DNA of 64,000 nucleotides from Planctomycetota bacterium (GTDB lineage: Bacteria > Planctomycetota > UBA8742 > UBA2392): the NCBI GenBank assembly GCA_020849795.1, contig JADZFR010000022.1, positions 172,825-236,824 of the forward strand. The letters run 5' to 3'. A model generated the notes under the pieces. That model worked only from the letters and a program-made list of their open reading frames with translations, ran no database searches and was not told where the DNA came from. The translations under genes were made by a program, and so were the position numbers. Below are positions 38,401 through 47,616 of the stretch, piece by piece. Every line of letters starts with the position of its first letter. The stretch's first letter is position 1.

Positions 38401-41400
38401 TGTGCACGCCGAGACCGCCAGCCCGGGAATTGCAGCGCCAGCGGGCCCCTTGGCAGCCGCTGGTGCATGGCGTGTTGCTGGCTGCGTTGCTTGCGTCGCT
38501 GTCGCAGTTGTCGGCGCAATCGTTGCCCGACATCAACCGGCTTGAGGTTGAAAACGCCCGGCTGGTGTTACTGGATCAGAGCGGCCGGCGTCAGGGCATG
38601 CTGGAGGGCAAGTACGCCCGCAAGCGCGCCGACGGGCGCGTCGAGATCGAACAAGCCAAGCTGACCATCGCGCGCCAAGATGGCTCGTTCGAGCTTGTGG
38701 CGCCGCTGTTCAGCTATGCGCCGACCAGCAACGCCTTTGATTGCAGCGAAGGTATGCAGGCAAAACTGCCGGACGGCGGCGAGCTCCAGATGCCGGCAGG
38801 CAGCGGTACCATTGAGTTCAAGCAGGGCATCAACCTGACCATGACCGGCCGCGGCAACGCAAAGCTGCGCACGGGCGACAGCATGGTCAGTGCGGACATG
38901 CAGGACCCGACGGTGGAGCTCGATTTCTCACAGGCCGGAGAAGGCGATAAGCGCGTTCTGGAGTTCCGGCAGTTGAGAATCGCCGGCCTGCGCGGCGCCC
39001 GCATGAACATCAAGCTGGACAACCTTCCCAACCTCGACGGTACGCGCAGCAAGCAAGCCGAGGTGCTGCTTTCGTGTTTCGGCGACGCATCCTTGCTGAT
39101 TGCCCCCGTGCCCGGCAGCAAGAAGGACCAGCCGCTCACCCATCGTGCCACCGTCAGCCTGCTGCGCCGCGCCAGCATGACCCTGCAAAGCGAGCAGGAG
39201 GAAGGCGCGCAGGCCACATTCCGCATCACGTCCGGCACCATTGAGCTGCGCGGCAATGTTCTGCGCAACAAGCGACAGGGAGACTCCGAGGCCGACCAAG
39301 CCGACAAAGACAAGAAAGATAGCACCACCCTGGGCGACATCGAACTCGACGCTGTCCAGAACGTGCGCATGGTCGGGCAGGCGTTCGTCGGCTCAGGTTC
39401 GGTTCTGCATTACCGTGAACGCGCAGGCGCCACTGAGTTGCGCCTGGAGGGCGAGCCCGAACTGACCCTCCAGCGCGGACTGGACGATGCCGGCCAGCCG
39501 CTGAGCCTGTACATGCGCGCCAGCGGTTTCATCAACGTCGATGTGCCCACGCCGGAAGGCACGACCACCCCGACCCAGGCTGACGTTGAGCTGTTCGATG
39601 GTGCCCGCGTGCAGCGGCTTTCAGCCGGCAAAGCGGATTGGCTGGTGCAGGGCCGGCAGGTGCGCCTGTTTTCGTGGCAGGATTCGCCGGATTCGTACAG
39701 CCACTCTTTCGACGTTGTGGCCGAAGGTTACTCGCCGCTGCTGCGCGTGTATGCACCGCTGGCTGCTGACGCCAATGACCGCTACCGCGTAAATCGCGCC
39801 ACCCTGTATGGGATACGCGCCGAGGGCACGATGGTCGGCGACCGCAGCGACGTGCGCGTGTACGGGCCCGACATTCTCGCGGTCGTCAGCGCCGACTTTC
39901 CGCTGGCCGACGTGATCGGCGCGGCCCTTGGTTTGCGCCCCAGGCCCCGTCGCGAGACCATGATTCCCGCGCGCGACGGGCGCTTGACCATCCGCGCAGC
40001 CGTCACGCTTGAGCTGGGGCTGACCGGCGCCTCTGGTGGGGGCGACCTGCGCGTGGCCGGGCGCGGCGATGTCACCCTCGACCACGAAACGCTGCCCCGC
40101 GATGACTCGGCGCTGCTAACACTGACCGGCGAGTTCATTGCACTGGACGTGCAGAACAACCAGTTGCGGGCGGCCGCGCTTGTGGCTCGCGACGGCGCCG
40201 ATGCGCTTGCTACCTTGGGCTACGACCTGCTCATCACCAGGTCACTGGCCGTGCACGATGAGCGCGGCGCGCTGGTCACCGACGTAACGGGCCCGGGCCG
40301 CCTCGTCGCCCGCGACCCCGCCAGCGTGAAGTACTTCCGCGATGCCTTCAACCGTCTGCCGCGGCGCAGCAACGCCAAGCGCAACCTGCCCGAGCCTGAC
40401 GCCGCGTGGCTTGACTTCGGCGGCGATTGCCGCGGCGTTTCCTCGGCGACGGAACGCACGCTCGAGATCGGGCAGCCCGCGGCCAGGCTTGTGAACGGCG
40501 AGTTCGAGAAACCCCGCGCCGGCCGCGCCGCCGTCAACGACCTCGCCGAACTCACGCAGCCAGAGGTCACACAGCTCTATTTCGTCACCGGGCAACGCGC
40601 CTTCCTGCGCTCGTTCAAGGTCGGCGACGCCGAAGACGTTGGTGACGCCGAAGGCGCTTCTTCCACGGTCAATCTGCTGCGCCTTGAGGGCGACGCCGTG
40701 GTGCGCAGCCGGCTTGATGGCGTGCGTGCGACGGCCTCGGTGGCGATTGAACTGTCCGGTGCCGAGCAGCAGCGCGCGGAGCAGAGCCCGCTGGCGGTAG
40801 TGCTGCTGGGTGTGTCGGAGCTGCGGGTGGATGACGCGGGCGAGTTCTTCGGCGAGTACGTGAAATCGGGCGTGTTTGCCTACGACAGCGTGTGGACGCT
40901 CAACGCCAACGACCGCCTTGAAGTTACGTTGCGCCCCGTCGATACGGCGTTCCCCGGCATGACCGAGGGATTTGCTTCCGTGCTGCTACCCCTGGGAGAT
41001 GCCCTGTCGGCGAAGCTGCCGCCCGATGCCCGCCTGTCAGCCGCGGAAACCGCCCGCGTCGCATTGCGCCGGTTGCTCGGCGACATGACCCACGGCGACC
41101 AGCCGGCAGCCGAAGTGGAACAGCCGGTGCGTGCATTGAATGAGCTTGAGGTCGCCTGCCCCGCACTGGCCGATGTCGCGCGCATGTACCTGAACGGCGA
41201 CACCCGCTGGCGCACGGCACTGCCCGCTGCCGAGGGGCCGCTGCGGCGCGCTGACCGTCTGCTGGGGTCGTTGATCGACGTGGCGGGGCGCGGGGGTGTG
41301 AGCGGCCGCTTTGAGTCCAGCCGTGGCGATACGCCTTCACTGAACCTTGCCATGCAGGATGTTCTGATTACGTTCAACGGGCTGGGAGAGGTTATCGGGG

Positions 41401-41675
41401 TTGACGCCACCGGGCCGATTGTGGTTTCACGCGACGCCTACACACTGCGCGGCAGTTCGTTGAGCCGCCGCGCAGACGGGGCGCTGGTGCTGGATGGCGC
41501 GCAGATCAGCCTGCCGCCGGATACCGGGGTGCAGGTCGACGGCGTAGACAGCATCAGCCTGGTGCAGCGGGAGAAGCTGTCACTGCACACCTCGCCCGGG
41601 CAGTACGACCGCACCATGGTCACGCGGGTGACCGGCCGCAACCTGAAGGTTCGAATCACGCTGGAGCAGGAGTAG
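38388..41675 (+). CDS. Giant OstA/LptA-like extracytoplasmic protein
   Basis: A 1095-residue product with an N-terminal signal or anchor (LVHGVLLAALLASLSQLSAQS) and a large beta-rich region. Several segments fit the OstA/LptA beta-jellyroll fold that conducts lipopolysaccharide across the periplasm (GNVLRNKRQGD, SGSVLHYRERAGATELRLEG, then the PLSLYMRASGFINVDVPT stretch; SADMQDPTVELDFSQ; a GRGDVTLDHETL later). LptA is about 185 residues, so this could be many OstA units in one chain, a possible periplasmic bridge. It overlaps the YbbR gene by 13 bp and is followed two bases later by cmk. I cannot rule out another beta-repeat family. Confidence 0.7.
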   Translation: MDPVMCTPRPPARELQRQRAPWQPLVHGVLLAALLASLSQLSAQSLPDINRLEVENARLVLLDQSGRRQGMLEGKYARKRADGRVEIEQAKLTIARQDGSFELVAPLFSYAPTSNAFDCSEGMQAKLPDGGELQMPAGSGTIEFKQGINLTMTGRGNAKLRTGDSMVSADMQDPTVELDFSQAGEGDKRVLEFRQLRIAGLRGARMNIKLDNLPNLDGTRSKQAEVLLSCFGDASLLIAPVPGSKKDQPLTHRATVSLLRRASMTLQSEQEEGAQATFRITSGTIELRGNVLRNKRQGDSEADQADKDKKDSTTLGDIELDAVQNVRMVGQAFVGSGSVLHYRERAGATELRLEGEPELTLQRGLDDAGQPLSLYMRASGFINVDVPTPEGTTTPTQADVELFDGARVQRLSAGKADWLVQGRQVRLFSWQDSPDSYSHSFDVVAEGYSPLLRVYAPLAADANDRYRVNRATLYGIRAEGTMVGDRSDVRVYGPDILAVVSADFPLADVIGAALGLRPRPRRETMIPARDGRLTIRAAVTLELGLTGASGGGDLRVAGRGDVTLDHETLPRDDSALLTLTGEFIALDVQNNQLRAAALVARDGADALATLGYDLLITRSLAVHDERGALVTDVTGPGRLVARDPASVKYFRDAFNRLPRRSNAKRNLPEPDAAWLDFGGDCRGVSSATERTLEIGQPAARLVNGEFEKPRAGRAAVNDLAELTQPEVTQLYFVTGQRAFLRSFKVGDAEDVGDAEGASSTVNLLRLEGDAVVRSRLDGVRATASVAIELSGAEQQRAEQSPLAVVLLGVSELRVDDAGEFFGEYVKSGVFAYDSVWTLNANDRLEVTLRPVDTAFPGMTEGFASVLLPLGDALSAKLPPDARLSAAETARVALRRLLGDMTHGDQPAAEVEQPVRALNELEVACPALADVARMYLNGDTRWRTALPAAEGPLRRADRLLGSLIDVAGRGGVSGRFESSRGDTPSLNLAMQDVLITFNGLGEVIGVDATGPIVVSRDAYTLRGSSLSRRADGALVLDGAQISLPPDTGVQVDGVDSISLVQREKLSLHTSPGQYDRTMVTRVTGRNLKVRITLEQE

Positions 41676-41677
41676 AC

Positions 41678-42424
41678 ATGTCCAACATCATCACCATCGA
41701 CGGGCCATCCGGTGCGGGCAAAAGTACTATCGCCCGGCTTACCGCGATGCGCCTGGGCCTGGCGTACCTTGATACGGGCGCGATGTACCGCGCCGTTACC
41801 CTGCACTGCATGCGGTCCGGCGTGAAACTGGACGACCCCAAGGCCGTTGCCAGGACCCTGAAGGCGCTGGATTTGCGCGTCGAGCTCACGTTTGAAGGCC
41901 CGATGAAGGTGTTTCTGGGTAGCGAAGAAGTCACCGGCAAGATCCGCACGCAAGAGGTCACGCGCAACATTCACTACGTGGCCGACGTCATGGAAGTGCG
42001 CAACCACCTGGTCGAGATGCAGCGCAAGATCGGCGAAAACGGCGACCTGGTCACCGAGGGGCGCGACCAGGGCACGCTAGTGTTCCCGCGCGCGAGCCTG
42101 AAAATCTACATGTTCGCCACGCCCGAGGTGCGCGCCCGTCGGCGCCACAACGAGCTAAAGCAGCGCGGCGTAGACGCCAGCTACGAAGAAGTGCTCGAGG
42201 ACGTTAGCAAGCGTGACTATCTTGACATGGGCCGCGAACTGGGCGGGCTGCGCAAAGCGCTTGATGCCGTAGAACTCGATACCAGCAACCTGTCGCCCGA
42301 CGAAGTGGCTGAGTCCATCGTCAAGCTGGCCAAGGCACGCCTGAAAATGCAGACCCGCAAGATCGACAAAGGCGCCCTCGAACGCGCCCGAGAACAGATC
42401 GAACGCCGCAGCCACGAGCCTTAG
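41678..42424 (+). CDS. cmk: Cytidylate kinase
   Basis: Cmk phosphorylates CMP and dCMP to the diphosphates. The 248-residue protein has the P-loop GPSGAGKST (9-17), YLDTGAMYRAV for the nucleotide-binding helix, EGRDQGTLVFPRA, and the RRRHNELKQRG lid. The ATG is preceded by GGAG at the end of the OstA-like gene. The final part (KMQTRKIDKGALERAREQIERRS) is an extra basic coiled tail of about 25 residues. In many bacteria cmk neighbours rpsA; here it is in the c-di-AMP/envelope unit. Identity is strong. Confidence 0.95.
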   Translation: MSNIITIDGPSGAGKSTIARLTAMRLGLAYLDTGAMYRAVTLHCMRSGVKLDDPKAVARTLKALDLRVELTFEGPMKVFLGSEEVTGKIRTQEVTRNIHYVADVMEVRNHLVEMQRKIGENGDLVTEGRDQGTLVFPRASLKIYMFATPEVRARRRHNELKQRGVDASYEEVLEDVSKRDYLDMGRELGGLRKALDAVELDTSNLSPDEVAESIVKLAKARLKMQTRKIDKGALERAREQIERRSHEP

Positions 42425-42502
42425 CCAGCACCCGATCCTGCCTTGCCTCTGGCGGCGGTCTGGCTATCCTGATGCTTCCCCCGCGGCACACAGGGTCATC
42501 CC

Positions 42503-42943
42503 ATGACGATGGTTCGTCTTTGCTTGCTGATGCTGGCCGGCACGCTGCTTCTGACGGCCGGCTGTGCCACACAGTCGCGGCCGTCACGCGTTGGCGAGAT
42601 CGGCGTGAACACGCGCTATGAAGCCGAACTGGCCGCCGAGCGCGAAGCCCGCGAATTTTACGAATACAAGGCGCCCAAGACCGGCGCGTTGATCCGCAGC
42701 AACCCGCCGGGCGCGCTGGTGGAGTGGTACAACGAAAACGGCGTCTGGGTCGCGCTGGGCAACACCCCGTCGCGCGAGATCGTGATTGAAGCCACGGGCA
42801 AGCCCGAGCTTTTCCGCGTGTCCCTGAACGGCTACCTGACTCAGATCCGCTGGGTGGCTGCCACACCCAGCAGTGAGGGCGTGACCGTGCAGTTTGAGCT
42901 TGAGCCGGAACTGCCGTCTGACCGCTTCATTTTCCGTGACTAG
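42503..42943 (+). CDS. PEGA-domain lipoprotein
   Basis: A 146-residue lipoprotein (signal LLMLAGTLLLTAGCATQ, lipobox TAGC, Cys21) with a PEGA-like beta domain (IRSNPPGALVEWYNENGVWV, then ALGNTPSREIVIEA and FRVSLNGYLTQIRW). PEGA domains are surface or envelope modules of unknown ligand. An in-frame ATG at 42509 is also possible; the AGGG upstream better fits 42503. It follows cmk by 78 bp and precedes an M16 protease, with a strong hairpin in between. Confidence 0.78.
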   Translation: MTMVRLCLLMLAGTLLLTAGCATQSRPSRVGEIGVNTRYEAELAAEREAREFYEYKAPKTGALIRSNPPGALVEWYNENGVWVALGNTPSREIVIEATGKPELFRVSLNGYLTQIRWVAATPSSEGVTVQFELEPELPSDRFIFRD

Positions 42944-42971
42944 CATGGCACCACATGTTCGTAATACTGTA

Positions 42972-42995
42972 CGGGCGCCCCTGCACGGGCGCCCG
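42972..42995. repeat. Strong hairpin between the PEGA lipoprotein and the M16 protease
   Basis: CGGGCGCCC (42972-42980), loop CTGCAC, GGGCGCCCG (42987-42995) is a perfect 9-bp stem in the 81-bp gap. No T run follows, so it is not a classic terminator for the plus-strand genes. It may stabilise the upstream mRNA or belong to an intergenic palindrome family, as does the one at 63881. Confidence 0.45.
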
Positions 42996-43024
42996 GTCTG
43001 ATACTGGCCTTCGGAGGGTTTCCC

Positions 43025-45745
43025 TTGCAACGCCTGCTGCCGCTTTCCCTGCTTGTACTGCTGATTGCAGCTTCTGCTTACCGGCCCGCCATCGCCCAGG
43101 ACAAACCTCGGGCCAAGGGGCTGGATGTCCAGGAATTCACCCTCGACAACGGGTTGAAAGTCGTGGTCGTCAACCGGCCAGGCGTGCCCGTCGTCAGCAC
43201 CTTTGTCTGGTACAAAGTCGGCTCGATGGACGAAGTAGGCGGCGCCACCGGCATGGCCCACTTTCTTGAGCACATGATGTTCAAAGGCAGCCGCAACTAC
43301 AAAGTCGGCGAAGTCGACAACGTATGCGTGCGCAACGGCGGCAGCAACAACGCCTTCACGAGCTATGACTACACCGGCTATTACATCGACCTGCCAAAAA
43401 GCCGCTACACAGAGGCTTTGAAGATCGAGGCCGACCGCATGCGCCACCTCACGCTCGACCTGAAAGAGTTCGAGAGTGAGAAAAAAGTCGTCCAGTCGGA
43501 AAGCGATATCTTCGCGGACGACCCGGGCGACCAGCTTTGGACGCGCATGACTGCCATGCTGCATGGGCCGCATCACCCGTACGCGCACCCGGTGCTCGGC
43601 TGGCCCCAGGATGTCGCCGACATCTCGCGGCGTGACATGCGCCTGTTTTACGACAAGCACTATCATCCCAACCACGCGACCCTGGTGCTGGCCGGCGATG
43701 TCACCGCCGAAGAGGTCAAGCCGACGATCACGCAACTGCTCGGTGCAATCCCGCGCGGCCCTGAGCTGAAGCGGCCCGAGGTGCGGGCCATCGACTTCAA
43801 GGGACCCAGGACGCTTGAGGTCAAGAGCGACTCTGATGTCATCCAGATGGGCCGCGAGTACTTGACCGTGCAGGCCGGCCATCCGGACGTAGTGCCGTTG
43901 CAGGTGCTTGGCCTGATCCTGGGCGGCGGCGTCACCAGCCGCCTGTACCGTGCCCTGGTTGACGAAACCGGCCTTGCCACAAGCGCCGGCAGCGGGCACG
44001 GCGACAACATGCTTTCGGGCAGTTTCTGGATGTGGGCGGAGCTGTCGGCAGAGCACACCCGCGAAGAACTTGGCACCGCCATCCAGCAGACGATTGACAC
44101 GTTGATCGCCAAGGGCGTGACAGCCGGCGAAGTTGAACGCGCCCGCAATCGCCTGCTTGCTTCATTCATCTTTGGGCAAGAGCAGGCCAGCAGCATCGCC
44201 AGCTCGCTCGGCGAATCGGAAACAGTGCAGGGCGACTGGCGCGCAGTGCTGGCACTGCCCGACAAGATTCGGGCTGTCACTGCCGCCGACGTACAGCGCG
44301 TGGCCGCGCAATACCTGAAGCCTGAGCGCAGCGTGACCGGCTGGCTTGTGCCGGAGCTTTCGCCCGTCGATACCGGCACCAAAACCGACGACGCCAAACC
44401 GCAGCCGCTGCCGGTCAAGCGACATGTGCTCAGCAACGGCCTGCGCGTGCTGATGCTGGAGAGGCCGGGCCTGCCCGTGGTGACAGCGACCGCGAGCATC
44501 CGCAGCGGCCGCGCATCCGAGACGGCTGCAGAAAACGGCTTGTCTTCGTTCACTGGCAGCCTGCTCGACACCGGCACAAAGAGCTGGAGCAAGCAGGAAC
44601 TGGCCGAGGCGATTGAGAACATCGGCGCAAGCCTCAGCGTCGGCACCGATGGCGGCACCGTGCGCATGCTGAGCGAACACACGCCGCTGGGCATTCGCAT
44701 GCTGGGCGAGGTCATGATTCACCCGACGTTCCCGGCTGAAGAGCTTGAACTGTTGCGCCGCCAGACGCTGGCCAGCATCGAGTCTGAAAAGGACGAAACG
44801 GCATCGTTCGCCCGCAACAGCTCCAACGCGGCGCTGTATGGGCCCGATAACCCGCTGGGTCGGCCCGCCCAGGGCAGCGAGACCACCGTGGCCTCGTTCA
44901 ACCGCGAGCAAACCGTGGCTTGGCATGCCAAGTGGTTCCGCCCTGACAACTGCATCATCAGCGTGGTGGGGGACTTTGACGCAGCCGCCATGCTGAAGCT
45001 GCTGGAAGCTGAATTCGGGGCATGGGCGAAGCCGTCAACCGCGCTGTCTTTCCCCGTATACAAGTTTGAGCGCCCGGCCAAGCTGGAGGGCGAGCAGGCG
45101 TTCCACTTCAAGAGTTTCGACCCGGCCAAGGTTGATCCCAAGCGCAAGCGCATCGCGATCGACCACCCGGGCAAAGACCAGGTGGTGGTGCGGCTTCAAA
45201 CGCTGGGTATCACGCGCGACAACCCGGACTATTTTGCGCTGATGGTGATGGACAATGTGCTGGGGACGTCGCCCGGCTTCACCGACCGATTCAGCAAGGT
45301 GCTGCGCGACGAAATGGGTCTGGCCTACAGCGCCTACGCCAACATCGCCAACGGCAGCGGCATTTATCCAGGCGCGTTCCTGGGCTACATCGGCACACGC
45401 CCCGAGAATGTCGAGCTTGCCCTGCAGACGATGTACCGGCTGCTCGACGAAATTCGCAGCACGCCCGTCAGCGACGATGAACTGACCACGGCCAAAGACT
45501 ACCTCAAGGGCAGCTTCGTGTTCGACGTGGAAACCACAAGCCAGCTCGCGGGCCTGCTGGTCAGCATGGAACGCTACAACCTGGGCGCGGACTATCTGGT
45601 CAAGTTCGTGCAGGGCATCGACGCCGTCACCAAGGCTGACGTCCAGCGCGTGGCCACGAAGTACCTGGTACCTGAGCAGATGGTCGAGGTGATCTGCGGG
45701 CCGATCACGAAGATCACGCCCGCACCGGAGAGCGAAGAGAAGTGA
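43025..45745 (+). CDS. Two-domain M16 family metallopeptidase (secreted)
   Basis: A 906-residue protein with a signal peptide (LPLSLLVLLIAASAYRPAIAQ) and two M16 halves. The first half has the inverted zinc motif HFLEH (79-83) and the downstream Glu in VVQSESDIFA, so it should be catalytic; the second half (from about 470, LSNGLRVLMLERPGLP) lacks the HxxEH motif and is structural. Such proteins cleave short peptides or process proteins in the periplasm. It starts at TTG 43025 with GGAGG upstream. Its last four bases overlap the next gene. Confidence 0.93.
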   Translation: MQRLLPLSLLVLLIAASAYRPAIAQDKPRAKGLDVQEFTLDNGLKVVVVNRPGVPVVSTFVWYKVGSMDEVGGATGMAHFLEHMMFKGSRNYKVGEVDNVCVRNGGSNNAFTSYDYTGYYIDLPKSRYTEALKIEADRMRHLTLDLKEFESEKKVVQSESDIFADDPGDQLWTRMTAMLHGPHHPYAHPVLGWPQDVADISRRDMRLFYDKHYHPNHATLVLAGDVTAEEVKPTITQLLGAIPRGPELKRPEVRAIDFKGPRTLEVKSDSDVIQMGREYLTVQAGHPDVVPLQVLGLILGGGVTSRLYRALVDETGLATSAGSGHGDNMLSGSFWMWAELSAEHTREELGTAIQQTIDTLIAKGVTAGEVERARNRLLASFIFGQEQASSIASSLGESETVQGDWRAVLALPDKIRAVTAADVQRVAAQYLKPERSVTGWLVPELSPVDTGTKTDDAKPQPLPVKRHVLSNGLRVLMLERPGLPVVTATASIRSGRASETAAENGLSSFTGSLLDTGTKSWSKQELAEAIENIGASLSVGTDGGTVRMLSEHTPLGIRMLGEVMIHPTFPAEELELLRRQTLASIESEKDETASFARNSSNAALYGPDNPLGRPAQGSETTVASFNREQTVAWHAKWFRPDNCIISVVGDFDAAAMLKLLEAEFGAWAKPSTALSFPVYKFERPAKLEGEQAFHFKSFDPAKVDPKRKRIAIDHPGKDQVVVRLQTLGITRDNPDYFALMVMDNVLGTSPGFTDRFSKVLRDEMGLAYSAYANIANGSGIYPGAFLGYIGTRPENVELALQTMYRLLDEIRSTPVSDDELTTAKDYLKGSFVFDVETTSQLAGLLVSMERYNLGADYLVKFVQGIDAVTKADVQRVATKYLVPEQMVEVICGPITKITPAPESEEK

Positions 45746-46635
45746 TACGTGCGCTGCTGATCGGCTTGCTGTTTTGTGCCCCGTTGGCTGCGGAGTACGA
45801 GTCGAACTTCGGCCGCGTGACACTGGCCAACTGTGACTTGATCGTGCAGGGCGTCGCGTCTGCCAAGCACACGCGCGTGGCTGCCAGCTTTCGCGTCGAG
45901 GTGACGGTGCAGCAGGTGTTGTACGGTGAAACCGAGCAGCGGGAAGTTTCGGTCTATTACACCGACGACAAGATGCTGAAAGATAACGAGCCCGTGCGCG
46001 CGCTGTTTGCACTCAAGACCATTGCGACCGGGGGCTTCTCGATTGTCGGCAAGCCGGTCTATGCGCCCGAATCCGAACCCGAGTCCGCGGCCAAGCAGGC
46101 CGTGTGTGAAGCCTTTGTCGCCCTTGAGAAAGAGAAGCAGGGCGACGAACGCACCAGCAACTTCTGGGCGCTGCTGGTCAGGCACATCCGGCAGGGCGGC
46201 TTTGCCGCGCAGAATGCGGCAGTCGAGCTGATGTTCGTCGCCCAGCATCGCAGCGGCATCATCACTGAAGAGCGCTTCACGCAGGTGCAGGACGCACGCG
46301 GCTTTGGCGACAAGGCGCTGACAACCCAGACCAAGGCTGACCTGAAGCTGGCGTTTCAGGGGCTGGTCGAGGCGGGGGTCAAGACGCTGAAGTTCCGGCG
46401 CATCCGCCGCGCCGACACCAAGGAAGATCGGCGCAACGCGGCGTCAGAGTTGCTGACGCTTGTGGAAGAGTACCCACGCGCGTTCACAGAAGCCGATGCC
46501 AAATTGACCAAGGCGATCGCCGACCAGAGTCAGGATTCAGTGCTGAACGCTACGCTTGAAAAGCTGGAAGATGCCATCATCCTCGAGGTCCGCGTGCGCG
46601 AAGCCGCAGACAAGACCTCCAAACGGCAGGACTAG
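45742..46635 (+). CDS. Unrecognised exported protein coupled to the M16 protease
   Basis: A 297-residue product with a short signal (IRALLIGLLFCAPLAAE) and a mixed alpha/beta region. It begins with GTG 45742, overlapping the M16 stop (GTGATA), so it is translationally coupled. I see the VTLANCDLIVQGVASAKHT beta start, then charged helices (RIRRADTKEDRRNAASELLTL; AKLTKAIADQSQDSVLNATL). No known motif. It may be an accessory of the peptidase. The family is not recognised. Confidence 0.7.
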   Translation: MIRALLIGLLFCAPLAAEYESNFGRVTLANCDLIVQGVASAKHTRVAASFRVEVTVQQVLYGETEQREVSVYYTDDKMLKDNEPVRALFALKTIATGGFSIVGKPVYAPESEPESAAKQAVCEAFVALEKEKQGDERTSNFWALLVRHIRQGGFAAQNAAVELMFVAQHRSGIITEERFTQVQDARGFGDKALTTQTKADLKLAFQGLVEAGVKTLKFRRIRRADTKEDRRNAASELLTLVEEYPRAFTEADAKLTKAIADQSQDSVLNATLEKLEDAIILEVRVREAADKTSKRQD

Positions 46636-46746
46636 CACGTTTTTCCTACTTTCTTCAAAGGCCTGCTGCGGTCCTTGCCGATGACCATGCAGCTTGGCCC
46701 GCGTGCGCCAACACCCACAGTGCTTCCCAACTCTCCAGGAGTAGCC

Positions 46747-47502
46747 ATGAAGAAGATTCTGTTGTCCATCGTAGCTGTCTCCGCCGTGGCGCTGCTCGGC
46801 GGGTGCGTCTCCCTTGAGGAGTACGAAACCACTCGCGGCATGTACGAGACGGAAGCCGAAGCCAACGCCGCACTGGCCGCCGAGAACGCGCGCCTTGAGG
46901 CATCGCTCAACAAGGAAAAGTCCGACAAGGCCGCGCTGCAGAAGTCCCTGGAAGAAATCCAGAAGGCAGCCGCCAGCCAGCCCGCGATTGACAAAGACGC
47001 CATGCTGGAAGAGTTGAAGAAGATCTGGGGCGGCAACATGGGCGAGTGGGAAACTGTGCGCTCGGGCGGCGCGATCGGCGTGCGCCTTGATGACAGCGGC
47101 GTGCTGTTCACCAGCGGTTCCTGGACGCTGACCGACAACACCAAGAAGACGCTCACCAAGCTGGCCGGCATCATGAAGGACAAGATGAGCAACCCCAACA
47201 TGTTCGTGCGCATCGACGGCCACACCGACAGTGACCCGATCAAGTCGCTCAAGGGCAAGGGCATCGCCGACAACACGCACCTCAGCTCGATGCGCGCCAT
47301 GGCTGTGCGCGACTTCCTGGCCACCCAGGGTATTCCGAAGGAACGCATCTTCGTGGCAGGCTTCGGCGAAAACTGGCCCATCGCCACGGGCAACAGCAGT
47401 CGCGACAAGCAGCGCAATCGCCGCGTCGAAGTGTACATGGGTGACGCGGACGCCCTGAGCATTGGCTCGCTGCCGGCGGCCAGCCAGGTCAGCAAGAAGT
47501 AG
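46747..47502 (+). CDS. OmpA-family lipoprotein
   Basis: From ATG 46747 (AGGAG upstream) the 251-residue product has a lipobox LLGGC (Cys20), a coiled-coil linker (about 25-85; ENARLEASLNKEKSDKAALQ), and a C-terminal OmpA domain with RIDGHTDSDP, LSSMRAMAVRDFLATQGIP and ENWPIATGNSSRDKQRNRRV. OmpA domains bind peptidoglycan and tether the outer membrane, as in Pal. The start at 46675 is rejected because it would add non-signal residues. A strong terminator follows. Confidence 0.9.
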   Translation: MKKILLSIVAVSAVALLGGCVSLEEYETTRGMYETEAEANAALAAENARLEASLNKEKSDKAALQKSLEEIQKAAASQPAIDKDAMLEELKKIWGGNMGEWETVRSGGAIGVRLDDSGVLFTSGSWTLTDNTKKTLTKLAGIMKDKMSNPNMFVRIDGHTDSDPIKSLKGKGIADNTHLSSMRAMAVRDFLATQGIPKERIFVAGFGENWPIATGNSSRDKQRNRRVEVYMGDADALSIGSLPAASQVSKK

Positions 47503-47523
47503 TCAACGACGCACGCAGCCACG

Positions 47524-47557
47524 AGGCCCGCGGATGATTCGCGGGCCTTCTGCTTTT
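47524..47557 (+). terminator. Rho-independent terminator after the OmpA-family gene
   Basis: AGGCCCGCG (47524-47532) and CGCGGGCCT (47540-47548) form a perfect 9-bp stem with a 7-nt loop, followed by TCTGCTTTT. It lies 21 bp after the stop at 47502, ending this plus-strand unit before the S9 peptidase gene. Confidence 0.85.
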
Positions 47558-47616
47558 GGCGTCCGCGGCTTCCGTCCCGGCCCGTCATGCGTTAGCCTTC
47601 GGTGAAGGAGGTTGCC

